Origin: Corynebacterium senegalense
Lineage (GTDB): Bacteria; Actinomycetota; Actinomycetes; Mycobacteriales; Mycobacteriaceae
NCBI RefSeq assembly: GCF_900411315.1
Contig: NZ_LS990887.1
Span: 1,053,324-1,117,323, forward strand
Reading direction: 5' to 3'
Length of the DNA: 64,000 bases
The translations under genes were made by a program, and so were the position numbers. The notes under the pieces were generated by a model. The model did no database searches. It had not been told where the DNA came from and saw only the letters and a list, made by a program, of their open reading frames with translations. Below are positions 1 through 9,176 of this stretch, in pieces; positions within the stretch are counted from its first letter, which is position 1; each line of letters starts with the position of its first letter.

Positions 1-95
1 TCTCCCCCTCCCCCGGGTGGGGGTCTGGGGGGGGGGGGAGAGGTGGAGGTTGGGCGGGGGCGGGGGAGGTGGATAGGAGGCCGGGGTGGGCCGTC
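1..95. other. Low-complexity G/C homopolymer stretch, probable sequencing or contig-end artefact
   Basis: The first ~95 bases are almost only G on the plus strand with short C runs, including a run of twelve or more G. They break the conserved EccB translation directly after its VRVDG motif. The residual spacing of T/C bases still resembles a degraded EccB coding sequence. This pattern fits low-quality read ends or base-calling drop-out at a contig end better than real biology. Confidence 0.6.
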
Positions 96-394
96 CCGTC
101 GACGCGGACGTAGAGGTTGTCGGCTGGGTCGCGCAGGATCGCGGCGTCGCCCGGGTCAGGGTTCGGCCGCAGCCAGGCGAAAAGAGCCGCCCCGGCCATC
201 AGCAGCGCCACGGCGACAGCCCCGAAGAGCAGCGCGCGGCGCCGCGCCGCCAGCGGATCGTGGATCATGCGGATGTCGCCAAAGAGCAGGCCGTGCTCGA
301 CGCGGCGGCGCATGAAGCGGTGCCCGCTGACCTGCGGGCGGGTCGTCGGCAAGAGGCGCGTCGGGCTTGGGCGGCGCGCGTCGGAATCGGACAT
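1..394 (-). CDS. eccB: Type VII secretion protein EccB, N-terminal part (partial, runs off the window)
   Basis: The reading frame opens at an ATG (394-392) and stays open to the left edge. The first ~115 residues match the EccB family: the N-terminus has SPTRLLPTTRPQVSGHRF followed by RRRVEHGL, a membrane segment near residues 50-70 (LLFGAVAVALLMAGAAL), then the family-typical AWLRPNPDPGDA and a VRVDG motif. EccB is the single-pass core subunit of the ESX/type VII secretion channel and is found in mycolic-acid bacteria. After the VRVDG motif the translation turns into proline-rich low complexity (left ~90 bases), where the family normally continues into its periplasmic domain, so that end is probably bad sequence. 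A candidate -10 (TAAGTT, 467-472) and a 7-bp hairpin (435-453) lie upstream. Confidence 0.85.
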   Translation of the reverse strand, partial: MSDSDARRPSPTRLLPTTRPQVSGHRFMRRRVEHGLLFGDIRMIHDPLAARRRALLFGAVAVALLMAGAALFAWLRPNPDPGDAAILRDPADNLYVRVDGTAHPGLLSTSPAPAQPPPLPPPPDPHPGEGE

Positions 395-500
395 GCGGGA
401 TCCCCCGGTTTCTCCCCTGCTCCACCCCTCACACCCGGTTCCCCCTGAACCGGCGGGTGCGCAGCAAACTTACACCACGGAGAACTTACCCCACGGCCCG

Positions 501-2648
501 CTACAGCGCCGGGGAAGCGGAACCGGCCGGCTCGAGCTCGGGCAGGTCGTCCGAGCCGTTGGCCGCGGCGTCGGCGCGCATCGCGCGGATCTCGGACTCC
601 GTGAACTGCTCGTCGACGGCGAAGATGACGGTGCTGCCCTTGCGGTACACCGCGGTCGCCCCCGGCGCCGTCCACAGGCCCTTGAGCTGGGTGAGTGCCG
701 GCTGCTGCTGCCACCAGAAGGGGTCGGGGCTGAGGAGGAAGAACTTGATGTTGAGGTCCTCGACGGCGCGGTCGACCATGTTGTCGGTCTCTGCGTCGCC
801 GCGCACGCCGGCGCCCAGCATGTCCGTCCGCGTGTAGACGATGTCCGTGCTGGAGCCGGCCCCGCCGACGGGCCACATGTAGTGGCGGGCGATGGTGGGC
901 ACGCCGTTGTAGGCGTAGAGCCAGGAGTATCCGTCGGCGGGGTCGCCCATCGTGTAGCCCTCCCACGCCCCGGGCTGTTCCGCCAGCCAGTCGTAGGCGA
1001 GGAGGTCGTTGTCGTTGACCATCCGCCCGCCGACGCGCACGTCGCTGTAGCTCGCCTCCGCCCCGGCGCTCGCCCGGTCGTGGGCCCACCACCCCGTGCC
1101 CGCGGCCGCGGCGACCGCCACCACAGAGGAGACCGCCACACTGGCGCGCGCCCACGCCGGGGAGTCGTTGCGCGCGCCCAGCGGCGCGAGGCAGAGCAGC
1201 CGGATCATGGTGGCAACTCCGATGGCCGCGCCCGCCACGGTCATCATCGCGACGGGCAGCACCAGCCGGTGCGCGGTGTTGTAGTGCAGCGCGCCGACCG
1301 CGCCGACGGCGGTGCCGACCCAGCCGTCGAAGGGCTGGAGCGCGTTGACGGCGACGGCCGCGGAGATGGCGTAGAACAGCGCGGGCCAGATCTGGCCGCG
1401 CCACACGAGGGCGACGAGGGCGCCGAAGCCGGCGAGCCACAGCAGGGCGGTGGCGTCGAAGGCGGGGAAGAACTCGCCCACGTGGCGGGTGTTGAGCGTG
1501 ACCACCGCCTTCCACGGTTCGGTGATGCCGGCGTCTTCCGGCGTCGCCCAGCCCGAGACCTCCTCCGCCTGCGTGGAGCCCGCCAACGCCTGCGGGAGGA
1601 AGAGCAGCGTCCCGGCGACGGCGGGGGCGGCGAGCCAGCAGAAATCGGACACGCGCGAGCGGGCGGGGCGCACGAGGAGGCTGGTCAGCCAGAACAGGGC
1701 GACCGGCAGCGCGATGTAGGTCACGGCCGAGGGGTGCACCTGCAGCACGCCGACGAAGGCCAGCGCAGCCGGGAAGGCCAGCGCGTGGCGGGAAGGGACC
1801 TCGCAGAGCAGGTAGATGACGGTTCCGGCCAGGCAGGCGGCGAACAGGTAGGGCCACATGCCCACGTAGTCGGCGATCCACAGCGGCGGCGCGACGTAGA
1901 TGGCCAGCGGCGCCAGCCCGGCGGCGATCTGCGCCGTCAGCCCCCGCGAGCGCAGGACGGTGAGGACCAGGCACGCCATGGACACTGACAACGCCAGCCC
2001 GGGCAGCACGGCCGTGGCGATGTTGAGGGCCGGGATCGGCTCCAGCCCGCCGGCCTCGGCAAACAGCGCGGTACCCGCGTGGAAGCTGGACGGGTAGAGC
2101 AGCGGGGCGCGGCTCTCCAGGTTCTGCAGCTCCCCCATCCTCGTCGGCGAGGCGATGTGCTCCGCCATGATGAAGCGCACCACGTTCGCGTGCCACTGCG
2201 AGTCCCACCCCTGGACGATGTTGCCCACGCCGTGCGGCAGGCGGACGAGCCAGTTGAGCTTGTCCGAGATGTTCATCCAGGCGCCGGCGACCACCCCGGC
2301 AGCGGGGAGCAGCCAGGAGGGGTCGAGCACGCTTGTGCTGCGCCAGTCCCCCGGCAGCAGCGCCTCGCGCCAGCCGACACCGCTGCGCTTCATCGCGCGG
2401 CGCGCGAACGCCCAGCGCCAGAGCGCGGCCGCGACGAGGGCAAGGAGGAGGCTGATGGCGAACGTCAGCCAGTTGAAGGGCGCGCTCGTCGCCCCCCACA
2501 TCCAGGCACTGAGCCCGATGAGGCCGAAGGTGACGGGAATCGACGCGGCGGCCGCCGAGGGGATCTTCGCGCCCGCCACCCAGGAGACGGCGAATCCGGG
2601 GAGAATGAAAACGAGCAGCGCGAGAAAGACCGTTCCCGTTAGCGCCAT
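501..2648 (-). CDS. DUF6541-type polytopic membrane protein
   Basis: A 715-residue integral membrane protein with about a dozen hydrophobic segments from residue 5 to about 530, followed by a C-terminal extracytoplasmic region of ~180 residues. Its length and layout match the actinobacterial DUF6541 family, whose glycosyltransferase-C-like topology suggests a cell-envelope role; no reaction is established. It starts at ATG 2648 after a GAGAGGACGG ribosome binding site. A possible -10 (TAGAAT, 2716-2721) lies between it and truA. It sits between truA and eccB, a common corynebacterial arrangement. I recognise the family only and assign no function. Confidence 0.8.
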   Translation of the reverse strand: MALTGTVFLALLVFILPGFAVSWVAGAKIPSAAAASIPVTFGLIGLSAWMWGATSAPFNWLTFAISLLLALVAAALWRWAFARRAMKRSGVGWREALLPGDWRSTSVLDPSWLLPAAGVVAGAWMNISDKLNWLVRLPHGVGNIVQGWDSQWHANVVRFIMAEHIASPTRMGELQNLESRAPLLYPSSFHAGTALFAEAGGLEPIPALNIATAVLPGLALSVSMACLVLTVLRSRGLTAQIAAGLAPLAIYVAPPLWIADYVGMWPYLFAACLAGTVIYLLCEVPSRHALAFPAALAFVGVLQVHPSAVTYIALPVALFWLTSLLVRPARSRVSDFCWLAAPAVAGTLLFLPQALAGSTQAEEVSGWATPEDAGITEPWKAVVTLNTRHVGEFFPAFDATALLWLAGFGALVALVWRGQIWPALFYAISAAVAVNALQPFDGWVGTAVGAVGALHYNTAHRLVLPVAMMTVAGAAIGVATMIRLLCLAPLGARNDSPAWARASVAVSSVVAVAAAAGTGWWAHDRASAGAEASYSDVRVGGRMVNDNDLLAYDWLAEQPGAWEGYTMGDPADGYSWLYAYNGVPTIARHYMWPVGGAGSSTDIVYTRTDMLGAGVRGDAETDNMVDRAVEDLNIKFFLLSPDPFWWQQQPALTQLKGLWTAPGATAVYRKGSTVIFAVDEQFTESEIRAMRADAAANGSDDLPELEPAGSASPAL

Positions 2649-2745
2649 CGTCCCGTCCTCTCAGCTCGTCGACCCCGGCGTGGCTCCGATGGAGCGGAGG
2701 CACGCAACACGTCGCATTCTATTCCCCCGCCCCAACATGCTCCCA

Positions 2746-3636
2746 TTAGGCGCGCTCAACGGCGTCCCTGCGCCCCCGCGTTTGCGCGACGCGCCGCGCG
2801 AGCTCGTCCTCCGGCGGGTAGGTCACGCCGGTCAGCGTCAGCCCGCGGGCGGGGGCCAGCGCGACCTGCGGCGATCGTTCCCTCTCACCGAGCAGCCCCG
2901 CGACCCACGCGGTGTCGCGGCGCCCCTCCCCGACCTGCAGGCACGACGCGACGAGGGCGCGCACCATGTTCCAGCAAAAGGCGTCCGCGCGCACGTGGGC
3001 CTCGTAGAGGAAAGGCTCCTCGCTTGTCGACGCCTCCACCCACCGCATCTCCTTGACCTCCCGCACCGTCGTCGCGTGCGGGCGCGGCCTGCAGAACGCG
3101 GCGTAGTCGTTGAGCCCCACCACCAGGTCGGCGGCCGCCTGCACCCGCTCGAGGTCGACGGGCTTGGGCCACACCGCGGTGTCCCGGCGCCGCGTGGGCA
3201 GCGCCCCGGCCTGGTGGGTTGTCACCCGGTAGACGTAGCTGCGGTCGAGGGCGGCGAATCGGGCGTCGAAAAGCGGCGTCACCTCGGCGACGCGGAAGAC
3301 CCGGACGTCCTCGGGGAGGAACTTGGCCAGCCGGCGAACGAGGCGCGCCGGGTCGCCGTCGATGGAGCGCTGCTCCAGGCTGGAACGCGGCACGTCGAGG
3401 TGGGCGACCTGGCCCGTGGCGTGCACGCCGGCGTCGGTGCGCCCGGCGACGGTCAGGCGGGCCGGCGCGCGCAGAATGGTCGTGAGGGCCTCCTCGAGCG
3501 TGCCCTGCACCGTGCGCGTCGGCGTGCCGTCGGGGCCCGGCTTCTGGCTTGCCCAGCCGTGGAAGCCGGTGCCGTCGTAGGCGAGGTCGAGGCGGAGGCG
3601 GACGTCGTCGGGCGGAAGCTGGGGGCTGGCGGTCAC
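2746..3636 (-). CDS. truA: tRNA pseudouridine(38-40) synthase TruA
   Basis: Converts U38-U40 of the tRNA anticodon arm to pseudouridine. The signature AGRTDAGVHATGQVAH with the catalytic Asp is present, as is the conserved LFDARF stretch and the C-terminal FCWNMVR motif. From the proposed GTG start (3636) the protein is 296 residues. An in-frame ATG at 3663 would add nine residues, but it lies almost on top of the rplQ terminator and has no ribosome binding site. In contrast, TAGGGT (3644-3649) is a good extended -10 exactly 7 nt before the GTG at 3636, so I prefer a leaderless mRNA from that GTG. The gene follows rplQ, as in other corynebacteria. Confidence 0.93.
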   Translation of the reverse strand: MTASPQLPPDDVRLRLDLAYDGTGFHGWASQKPGPDGTPTRTVQGTLEEALTTILRAPARLTVAGRTDAGVHATGQVAHLDVPRSSLEQRSIDGDPARLVRRLAKFLPEDVRVFRVAEVTPLFDARFAALDRSYVYRVTTHQAGALPTRRRDTAVWPKPVDLERVQAAADLVVGLNDYAAFCRPRPHATTVREVKEMRWVEASTSEEPFLYEAHVRADAFCWNMVRALVASCLQVGEGRRDTAWVAGLLGERERSPQVALAPARGLTLTGVTYPPEDELARRVAQTRGRRDAVERA

Positions 3637-3652
3637 CCGACTCACCCTAGCA
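3637..3652 (-). promoter_or_regulatory. Extended -10 promoter for leaderless truA
   Basis: On the minus strand TTGCTAGGGT gives an extended -10 (TG-N-TANNNT; hexamer 3644-3649), then 7 nt, then the GTG at 3636. No ribosome binding site lies upstream of that GTG. This allows truA transcription downstream of the rplQ terminator. Confidence 0.5.
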
Positions 3653-3667
3653 ACCCCACGCATGACG

Positions 3668-3706
3668 AAACCCCGCCCAGTGCTCGAACGAGCGGCGGGC
3701 GGGGTC
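3668..3706 (-). terminator. Rho-independent terminator after rplQ
   Basis: On the minus strand an 8-bp stem (ACCCCGCCC pairing with GGGCGGGGT) with a loop of about 17 nt is followed by TTTCG. It ends the infA-to-rplQ operon. Confidence 0.7.
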
Positions 3707-3726
3707 GCGAGGAAGGAAGGAAGGAA

Positions 3727-4227
3727 CTAGTCCTCCTTGGTCTCCTCGGCCGGGGTCTCCTCAGCCTGGGTCTCCTCGGCTGCCTCGGCCGGAGCCTCAT
3801 CAGCCTTAGCTTCCTCGGCCCGCTTGGAGGCCGCGGCGCGCGCGGTGCGGGTTGCCTCGGCGGACACGGTCTCCTCGAGGACGAGGGAGATGTGGGTCAT
3901 CGGGGCGTTGTCGCCGGCGCGGTTCTCCAGCTTGATGGAGCGGGTGTAGCCGCCCTCGCGGTTGGCGAACTTCGGCGCGAGCTCGTTGAACAGGTAGGCG
4001 ACGATGTCCTTGTTCGGCAGCTCGGCGGCGACGGCGCGGCGGTCGGCCAGCGTGCCCTTCTTGGCCTTGGTGATCAGCTTCTCTGCGTAGGGGCGCAGGA
4101 CCTTCGCCTTGGCTTCGGTCGTCTTGATGGCGCCGTGCTCGAAGAGGGACTGGGCCAGGTTAGAAACGATGTGCTTCTGGTGGCTGGCGGACCCTCCGAG
4201 GCGGGCACCCTTCTTAGGGGTAGGCAT
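3727..4227 (-). CDS. rplQ: 50S ribosomal protein L17
   Basis: Large-subunit protein near the peptide exit tunnel. The first ~120 residues are canonical L17 ([18 protein letters not shown] at the start). The last ~45 residues form an Ala/Glu-rich acidic tail with repeated AEE and PAEE units, giving 166 aa versus ~125 for E. coli L17; such tails are usual in corynebacteria and mycobacteria. ATG 4227 is preceded by CGAGGAGT. It is the last gene of the infA operon and lies 45 nt after rpoA. Confidence 0.97.
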   Translation of the reverse strand: MPTPKKGARLGGSASHQKHIVSNLAQSLFEHGAIKTTEAKAKVLRPYAEKLITKAKKGTLADRRAVAAELPNKDIVAYLFNELAPKFANREGGYTRSIKLENRAGDNAPMTHISLVLEETVSAEATRTARAAASKRAEEAKADEAPAEAAEETQAEETPAEETKED

Positions 4228-4272
4228 TTTCGTACTCCTCGTTGCGGTTGGTTGAGCGCGTGCTCGGTGGTG

Positions 4273-5286
4273 TTACTCGGTCTCTTCCGCGCTGGTGTCG
4301 ACGTAGTCGCCAGTCTCGGCGTCGTAGCCTTCGATCTGGGTCGGGTCGAAATCTTCCGGGGCATCCTTGAGGGTCAGGCCCAGCGAGGCAAGCTTGATCT
4401 TGACCTCGTTGATGGACTTCTGGCCGAAGTTGCGGATGTCCAGCAGGTCGCTCTCGGTGCATTCCGCGAGCTCGCCAACCGTGTGGATCTCCTGGCGCTT
4501 CAGGCAGTTGTAGGAACGCACGGAGAAGTTCAGGTCCTCAATCGGCAGGTTGTAGGCCGCGATGAACTCGGTCTCCTGCGGGGAGGGGCCGATCTCGATG
4601 CCCTCGGCCGCGGTGTTGAGCTCGCGGGCGAGCCCGAACAGCTCGACGAGGGTGGAGCCTGCCGACGCCAGGGCGTCGCGGGCCGTCATGGAGTTCTTGG
4701 TCTCCACGTCGATGATCAGCTTGTCGAAGTCGGTGCGCTGCTCGACACGGGTCGCCTCAACCTTGTAGGCGACGCGGGTCACCGGGGAGTAGATCTGGTC
4801 GACCGGGATGCGGCCGACCTCTCCGCCGGCGTTGGGCATGGCCGGGACGTAGCCGCGGCCGCGCTCGACGACGAGCTCCATCTCGAGGCGCGCCTGCTCG
4901 TTGAGCGAGGCGATGTGCAGATCCGGGTTGTGGATCTCCACGCCCGCCGGCGGCTCAATGTCACCTGCGGTGACGTCGCCGGGGCCCTGCTTGGACAGGT
5001 ACATGACCACCGGCTCGTCGGAGTCGGAGGACAGAACCATGTCCTTGACGTTGAGGATGATCTCGGAAACGTTCTCCTTGATGCCGTTGATCGTGGTGAA
5101 TTCGTGGAGGACACCGTCGATCTTGATGGAGGTCACGGCCGCGCCCGGGATGGACGACAGCAGCGTGCGGCGCAGAGAGTTACCGAGGGTGTAGCCGAAA
5201 CCGGGCTCGAGCGGCTCGATGACGAACTTCGAGCGGTTGGTGTCGATGTATTCCTCGGTCAGCTGAGGGCGCTGCGAGATGAGCAT
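4273..5286 (-). CDS. rpoA: DNA-directed RNA polymerase subunit alpha
   Basis: The alpha subunit dimerises to seed RNA polymerase assembly, and its C-terminal domain contacts upstream promoter DNA and activators. The N-terminal domain carries [15 protein letters not shown] and the C-terminal helix-hairpin-helix domain carries [18 protein letters not shown] chose the ATG at 5286 ([13 protein letters not shown], 337 aa) because it has an AAAGGAG site at normal distance and matches the family N-terminus; an in-frame ATG at 5307 would add seven atypical residues. Transcribed with rpsD and rplQ. Confidence 0.97.
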   Translation of the reverse strand: MLISQRPQLTEEYIDTNRSKFVIEPLEPGFGYTLGNSLRRTLLSSIPGAAVTSIKIDGVLHEFTTINGIKENVSEIILNVKDMVLSSDSDEPVVMYLSKQGPGDVTAGDIEPPAGVEIHNPDLHIASLNEQARLEMELVVERGRGYVPAMPNAGGEVGRIPVDQIYSPVTRVAYKVEATRVEQRTDFDKLIIDVETKNSMTARDALASAGSTLVELFGLARELNTAAEGIEIGPSPQETEFIAAYNLPIEDLNFSVRSYNCLKRQEIHTVGELAECTESDLLDIRNFGQKSINEVKIKLASLGLTLKDAPEDFDPTQIEGYDAETGDYVDTSAEETE

Positions 5287-5405
5287 GAACTTCTCCTTTG
5301 TCGGCAACCACTATTTGATGCCGGTAGGAACGGGTGCTGGAAATGTGGAAGATATCGCGCCGCCGACACGCCGTGAACGGGGGCGCGGTGTGAAGTAAGG
5401 GGCTC

Positions 5406-6011
5406 TTACTTCGAGTAGAGCTCGACGATCAGCTGCTCCTGCAGCGGAACCTCGATCTGAGCGCGCTCGGGCAGCTGGTGCACGAGAATGCGCAGGGTCT
5501 CCGGTACGACCTGGAGCCACGCGGGGACGACGGAGTCGACCAGGTTGTCCTGGGCCTCCTCGAACCACAGCATGCCGCGGGACTTCTCGCGGACGTCCAC
5601 GATGTCGTACTGGGAGACGCGGTAGGACGGGACGTTGGTCTTCTTGCCGTTGACGGTGAAGTGGCCGTGCGAGACAAGCTGGCGGGCCTGGCGGCGGGTG
5701 CGGGCCAGACCAGCGCGGTAGACGACGTTGTCCAGGCGGGACTCCAGGAGGATCAGCAGGTTGTCGCCGGTCTTGCCGGGGAGGCGGTTGGCCTCCTCGT
5801 AGTAGCGGCGGAACTGCTTCTCCATGACGCCGTAGGTGAAGCGAGCCTTCTGCTTCTCCTGCAGCTGGAGCAGGTACTCGGACTCCTTGATGCGGGCGCG
5901 GCCAGCCTGCCCCGGAGGGTAGGGGCGACGCTCGAAGGACATGTCGCCGCCGACGAGGTCGACGCGGAGGCGACGGGACTTACGGGTAGCAGGGCCGGTG
6001 TAACGAGCCAT
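5406..6011 (-). CDS. rpsD: 30S ribosomal protein S4
   Basis: Primary 16S rRNA binder that starts 30S assembly. At 201 aa it has the usual length, with the S4 RNA-binding domain around RLDNVVYRAGLARTRRQARQ. The N-terminus lacks the four zinc-binding cysteines, so this is the zinc-free (C-) form. Lies 26 nt after rpsK and ~120 nt before rpoA. Confidence 0.97.
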   Translation of the reverse strand: MARYTGPATRKSRRLRVDLVGGDMSFERRPYPPGQAGRARIKESEYLLQLQEKQKARFTYGVMEKQFRRYYEEANRLPGKTGDNLLILLESRLDNVVYRAGLARTRRQARQLVSHGHFTVNGKKTNVPSYRVSQYDIVDVREKSRGMLWFEEAQDNLVDSVVPAWLQVVPETLRILVHQLPERAQIEVPLQEQLIVELYSK

Positions 6012-6037
6012 GTTGTCTTACCTCTTTCCTTTCTGCC

Positions 6038-6442
6038 TTAAACGCGACGACGCTTCGGCGGACGGCAGCCGTTGAAGGGCTGCGGCGTCACGTCGGAGAT
6101 CGAGGACACCTCCAGGCCGGCGGCCTGGAGAGAACGGATGGCGGTCTCACGGCCGGAGCCCGGACCCTTGACAAAGACGTCGACCTTCTTCATGCCGTGA
6201 TCCATCGCCTTGCGGGCTGCGTTCTCGGCAGCCATCTGGGCGGCGAAGGGGGTCGACTTGCGGGAGCCCTTGAAGCCGACGTGGCCGGAGGACGCCCAGG
6301 AGATCACAGCACCGTTCGGGTCCGTGATGGACACGATGGTGTTGTTGAACGTGGACTTGATGTAGGCGTGGCCAGCGGCCACATTCTTCTTGACGACGCG
6401 ACGGCCACCACGGCGCGCGCCGGAACGAGTCTTCGGAGGCAT
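6038..6442 (-). CDS. rpsK: 30S ribosomal protein S11
   Basis: Platform protein of the small subunit near the Shine-Dalgarno helix. 134 aa, with [18 protein letters not shown] and the C-terminal [18 protein letters not shown] typical of the family. Separated from rpsM by 3 nt, so translation is probably coupled. Confidence 0.97.
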   Translation of the reverse strand: MPPKTRSGARRGGRRVVKKNVAAGHAYIKSTFNNTIVSITDPNGAVISWASSGHVGFKGSRKSTPFAAQMAAENAARKAMDHGMKKVDVFVKGPGSGRETAIRSLQAAGLEVSSISDVTPQPFNGCRPPKRRRV

Positions 6443-6445
6443 GTG

Positions 6446-6814
6446 TTACTTCTTCTTTCCTGCGATGGTCTTCTTCGGGCCCTTGCGAGTACGCGCGTTG
6501 GTCTTCGTGCGCTGACCGCGCACCGGAAGGCCGCGGCGGTGGCGCAGACCCTGGTAAGAGCCGATCTCGATCTTGCGGCGGATGTCGGCCTGGACCTCGC
6601 GGCGGAGGTCGCCCTCCACGGTGTAGGAGGACTCGATGGCGTCGCGAAGCGCGGCGAGCTGATCGTCGGTCAGGTTGTCCGTGCGCAGGTCAGGAGAAAT
6701 GCCCGTCTTCTCGAGCAGTTCCTTGGAACGGGTTGCGCCGATTCCGTAGATGTAGGTGAGTGCGATCTCCATGCGCTTGTTGCGCGGCAGATCCACACCA
6801 GCTAGACGTGCCAT
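6446..6814 (-). CDS. rpsM: 30S ribosomal protein S13
   Basis: Head protein contacting the P-site tRNA and the L5 bridge. I chose the ATG at 6814 ([14 protein letters not shown], 122 aa), which has a GAAAGG site and the conserved N-terminus; an upstream in-frame ATG (6865) adds 17 residues unlike any S13. The C-terminus [17 protein letters not shown] is canonical. In most bacteria rpmJ (L36) lies between infA and rpsM; here it does not. Confidence 0.97.
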   Translation of the reverse strand: MARLAGVDLPRNKRMEIALTYIYGIGATRSKELLEKTGISPDLRTDNLTDDQLAALRDAIESSYTVEGDLRREVQADIRRKIEIGSYQGLRHRRGLPVRGQRTKTNARTRKGPKKTIAGKKK

Positions 6815-7000
6815 GTGGTACGTGCCTTTCAGGTTGTTACGGTGGTTTTCTCCCCACTCGTCCAAGCCAAGCGGCGCTTTACCCGGACCTAACCGGATGA
6901 TGGGCCGTGATGTCGCGCGGCTCCGGCCACCGTGGCCGGAGGTGGGAGGCGCACGCCCGCCGTGGCGGGTATGCGCTTTGGGTGGGGAGGCTTGTCGTGT
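6815..7000 (-). other. infA-rpsM spacer with two hairpins, no rpmJ
   Basis: Two perfect inverted repeats lie in this 186-nt spacer: CTCCGGCCAC/GTGGCCGGAG (6921-6941) and CCCGCC/GGCGGG (6956-6969). Neither is followed by a T run, so they are more likely mRNA processing or stabilising structures than terminators. No L36 coding sequence is present. Confidence 0.5.
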
Positions 7001-7219
7001 TTACTTGTAGCGGTACGTGATACGTCCGCGCTCCAGGTCGTACGGGGAGAGCTCCACGATGACCCGATCTTCCGGAAGGATGCGGATGTAGTGCTGGCGC
7101 ATCTTGCCGCTGATGTGGGCAAGGACTTCGTGCCCGTTGTCGAGCTCGACACGGAACATCGCGTTCTTCAAGGGCTCGACGATGCGGCCCTCAACCTCAA
7201 TTGCGCCTTCTTTTGCCAT
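7001..7219 (-). CDS. infA: Translation initiation factor IF-1
   Basis: Small OB-fold protein that occupies the 30S A site during initiation. 72 aa from ATG 7219 ([17 protein letters not shown]), with the family motif [16 protein letters not shown] and the C-terminal RGRITYRYK. An AGGAAGTGGAG site precedes this start. First gene of infA-rpsM-rpsK-rpsD-rpoA-rplQ. Confidence 0.97.
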   Translation of the reverse strand: MAKEGAIEVEGRIVEPLKNAMFRVELDNGHEVLAHISGKMRQHYIRILPEDRVIVELSPYDLERGRITYRYK

Positions 7220-7350
7220 ACACTCCACTTCCTAAAGCACCGTTTGCGCTGGTGCCTGACGTACTTTGGTAGTTGCTACGTGGCCTGTTTCAGGCAGGAA
7301 TAACCTCCCTGATACACACCAATGGGCCAGTTTAGCCCTTCACCTGCACA

Positions 7351-7396
7351 AAGACAAACCCCCTCCGCCGGGGAACGACCCGGGGGCGGAGGGGGC
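7351..7396 (-). terminator. Rho-independent terminator after the L,D-transpeptidase gene
   Basis: On the minus strand the stem CCCCCTCCGCC/GGCGGAGGGGG is followed by TTTGTCTTTG. It isolates the transpeptidase gene from infA. Confidence 0.75.
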
Positions 7397-7418
7397 GGGC
7401 GCCGGAAGCGCTGTGAAC

Positions 7419-8237
7419 CTAGTAGACGAAGACCTTGTCGCCGATCTGCAGGTCGTTGAAGTAGCGCTGGGCGTCGCCGCGGTACATGCGGATGCAGCCG
7501 TTGGAGAGGTACTGCGGGTTGCCCTCGTGGAAGGCGATGCCGTTGTAGGTGAAGTACGTCGCGTACGGCATCGGGGCGTTGTTGAACTCGTAGGAGATCT
7601 CGTCCTTGACCTTCCGGTTGACGTAGAAGGTGCCGCGCGGGGTCTCGCTGCCGGGCGCGCCCGGGCCGATGGTGGCGGCCTGGTAGTACATCTGGCCGTT
7701 GTCCTGCAGCCAGGAGCGGCGTCCGTCGATGTCGATGCACGCCTTGGCGTCGGGCGGGCAGGGGCCGTAGTCGAAGGCGGGGGCCGGCGCGGGCTCGGCG
7801 GCGGGCGCCGGGGCGGGTGCGGGGGCCGGCGCGGGCTTCGGGGTGCGCTCGGCGATCAGCCCGGGGAAGAAGGTCTCGACAGCACCGTCGACCGCGGCCT
7901 TCGCCTGCTCAGGCAGCTGCGGGTTGACGGCGGCCAGGCCCTCTGCCTGCTGGCGCAGCGAGTTGCGCGTGTTCCAGGCGGCGTCGCGCGCGGCGCGGTC
8001 CTGCGCCTGGCCGATCGACTGGAAGGAGGCGTTGACCTGCGCGACAAAGGCGTCGAGGCTACCCGCGGAGTCGGCTGCAGTCAGCTGGTCGATGGGGCTC
8101 GGGGCCGGCTGCGCGGCCGCCTGGGGGGCGCCGAACGGTGCTGCGGCGAGGGTGGCCGAGACACCGGCGACGGCTGCGAGGGAGGCGAAGCGACGCTTCA
8201 GGGGCGAGGCCTTCGCATGGCACGGAGTGTAAGACAT
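7419..8237 (-). CDS. Secreted L,D-transpeptidase (YkuD domain)
   Basis: Predicted peptidoglycan 3-3 crosslinking enzyme acting outside the membrane. 272 aa: a basic N-terminus and hydrophobic signal peptide ending in an AQA-type site near residue 42, a helical region, a Pro/Ala-rich linker (alternating PAPAPA) at about residues 143-165, then a YkuD domain. The active-site pattern is at the C-terminal end: His near 237 (IAFHEGNPQ) and Cys near 248 (SNGCIRM). I chose ATG 8237 because a TATACT -10 (8244-8249) lies only 6 nt upstream, predicting a leaderless mRNA; a longer frame upstream overlaps map and is not signal-peptide-like. Related to the LdtMt family; exact paralogue unknown. Confidence 0.9.
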   Translation of the reverse strand: MSYTPCHAKASPLKRRFASLAAVAGVSATLAAAPFGAPQAAAQPAPSPIDQLTAADSAGSLDAFVAQVNASFQSIGQAQDRAARDAAWNTRNSLRQQAEGLAAVNPQLPEQAKAAVDGAVETFFPGLIAERTPKPAPAPAPAPAPAAEPAPAPAFDYGPCPPDAKACIDIDGRRSWLQDNGQMYYQAATIGPGAPGSETPRGTFYVNRKVKDEISYEFNNAPMPYATYFTYNGIAFHEGNPQYLSNGCIRMYRGDAQRYFNDLQIGDKVFVY

Positions 8238-8249
8238 GGGAAAAGTATA
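8238..8249 (-). promoter_or_regulatory. -10 box for leaderless L,D-transpeptidase gene
   Basis: TATACT (8244-8249), a 6-nt spacer, then the ATG at 8237. No ribosome binding site is present and no clear -35 is visible. Confidence 0.5.
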
Positions 8250-8287
8250 ACCGTCCTCTGCGAAAAGTCCGGGCACGGACACCGGTG

Positions 8288-9079
8288 TCAGTCCCGCGGG
8301 GTGAGGATCCGGGGCCCGTCGGCTGTCGCCGCGACCGTGTGCTCCCAGTGGGCGGCGGGCGCGCCGTCGAGGGTGACAACGGTCCAGTCGTCGTCGAGCA
8401 CCTTGCTTTCCGTTCCCCCGCCGAGGATGAGCATCGGCTCGATGGCAAGCACGGAGCCTTCCTGGATCCTCGGGCCCCTGCGCGGCCTGCCCTCGTTCGG
8501 CAGGTAGGGGTCCTCGTGCATCGTCCGGCCGATACCGTGGCCGCCATAGCCGTCGAGGATGCCGAGGGCCACGCCGAAGCGCTCCTCGGCATCGTAGGTC
8601 GCGAGCTCGAGCGCGTGCGAGACGTCCGTGAGGCGGTTGCCCGGCACCATCGCCTTCAGCCCCTCGGCAAGCACCCACTCGGTCGCCCGATTGAGCTTGT
8701 CGACGTCATCCGCGAGCCGCCCCACCCCGAACGACCACGCCGAGTCCCCCACCCAGCCGTCGAGGGTGGCACCGCAGTCGATGGAGACGAGGTCGCCCTC
8801 CTTGAGCACTACGTCTTGGCCCGGAATGCCGTGGACGACGACGTCGTTGACGGAGGCGCAGATGGAGCCCGGGAAGCCCTGGTAACCGAGGAACGTCGGC
8901 GTGGCACCGTGGCTGCGGATCACCTCCTCGGCGACGCGGTCGAGGTCGAGGGTGCTCACGCCGGGTGCGGCGGCCTCGCACACCTGCTTCAGCGCGGCGC
9001 CGACGATGCGCCCGGCGGCCTCCATGGCGTCGAGCTCTCCCGGGGTTTTGGCGGTGATGGTGCGGCGGCGGAAAGCCAC
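8288..9079 (-). CDS. map: Methionine aminopeptidase, type I
   Basis: Removes the N-terminal Met from nascent proteins. 263 aa with GTG start at 9079 after an AAGGAGG site. All five metal ligands are visible: Asp101 (SIDCGA), Asp112 (GDSAW), His181 (GYGGHGIGR), Glu214 (AIEPML) and Glu246 (HWEHTV); His84 lies in the VVHGIPG motif. Follows adk, as in many bacteria, but a weak hairpin lies between them. Confidence 0.96.
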   Translation of the reverse strand: MAFRRRTITAKTPGELDAMEAAGRIVGAALKQVCEAAAPGVSTLDLDRVAEEVIRSHGATPTFLGYQGFPGSICASVNDVVVHGIPGQDVVLKEGDLVSIDCGATLDGWVGDSAWSFGVGRLADDVDKLNRATEWVLAEGLKAMVPGNRLTDVSHALELATYDAEERFGVALGILDGYGGHGIGRTMHEDPYLPNEGRPRRGPRIQEGSVLAIEPMLILGGGTESKVLDDDWTVVTLDGAPAAHWEHTVAATADGPRILTPRD

Positions 9080-9130
9080 GGTGCCTCCTTGGCGTCGGTA
9101 AGCGAATGTGGGGGTGGGTTCACAACGGCG

Positions 9131-9162
9131 AAAGCCGGCGACTCCGAGCGGAGGGCCGGCTT
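9131..9162 (-). terminator. Hairpin between adk and map, possible weak terminator
   Basis: AAGCCGGC/GCCGGCTT inverted repeat; on the minus strand the second arm runs into GCTTTCGCC. The T run is short, so it may attenuate rather than end transcription into map. Confidence 0.4.
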
Positions 9163-9176
9163 GGTCCGTGGGCGGG

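Noticed and set aside
2155..5376. 1073-codon plus-strand frame over truA, rplQ and rpoA
   Set aside because: Antisense shadow of recognised genes.
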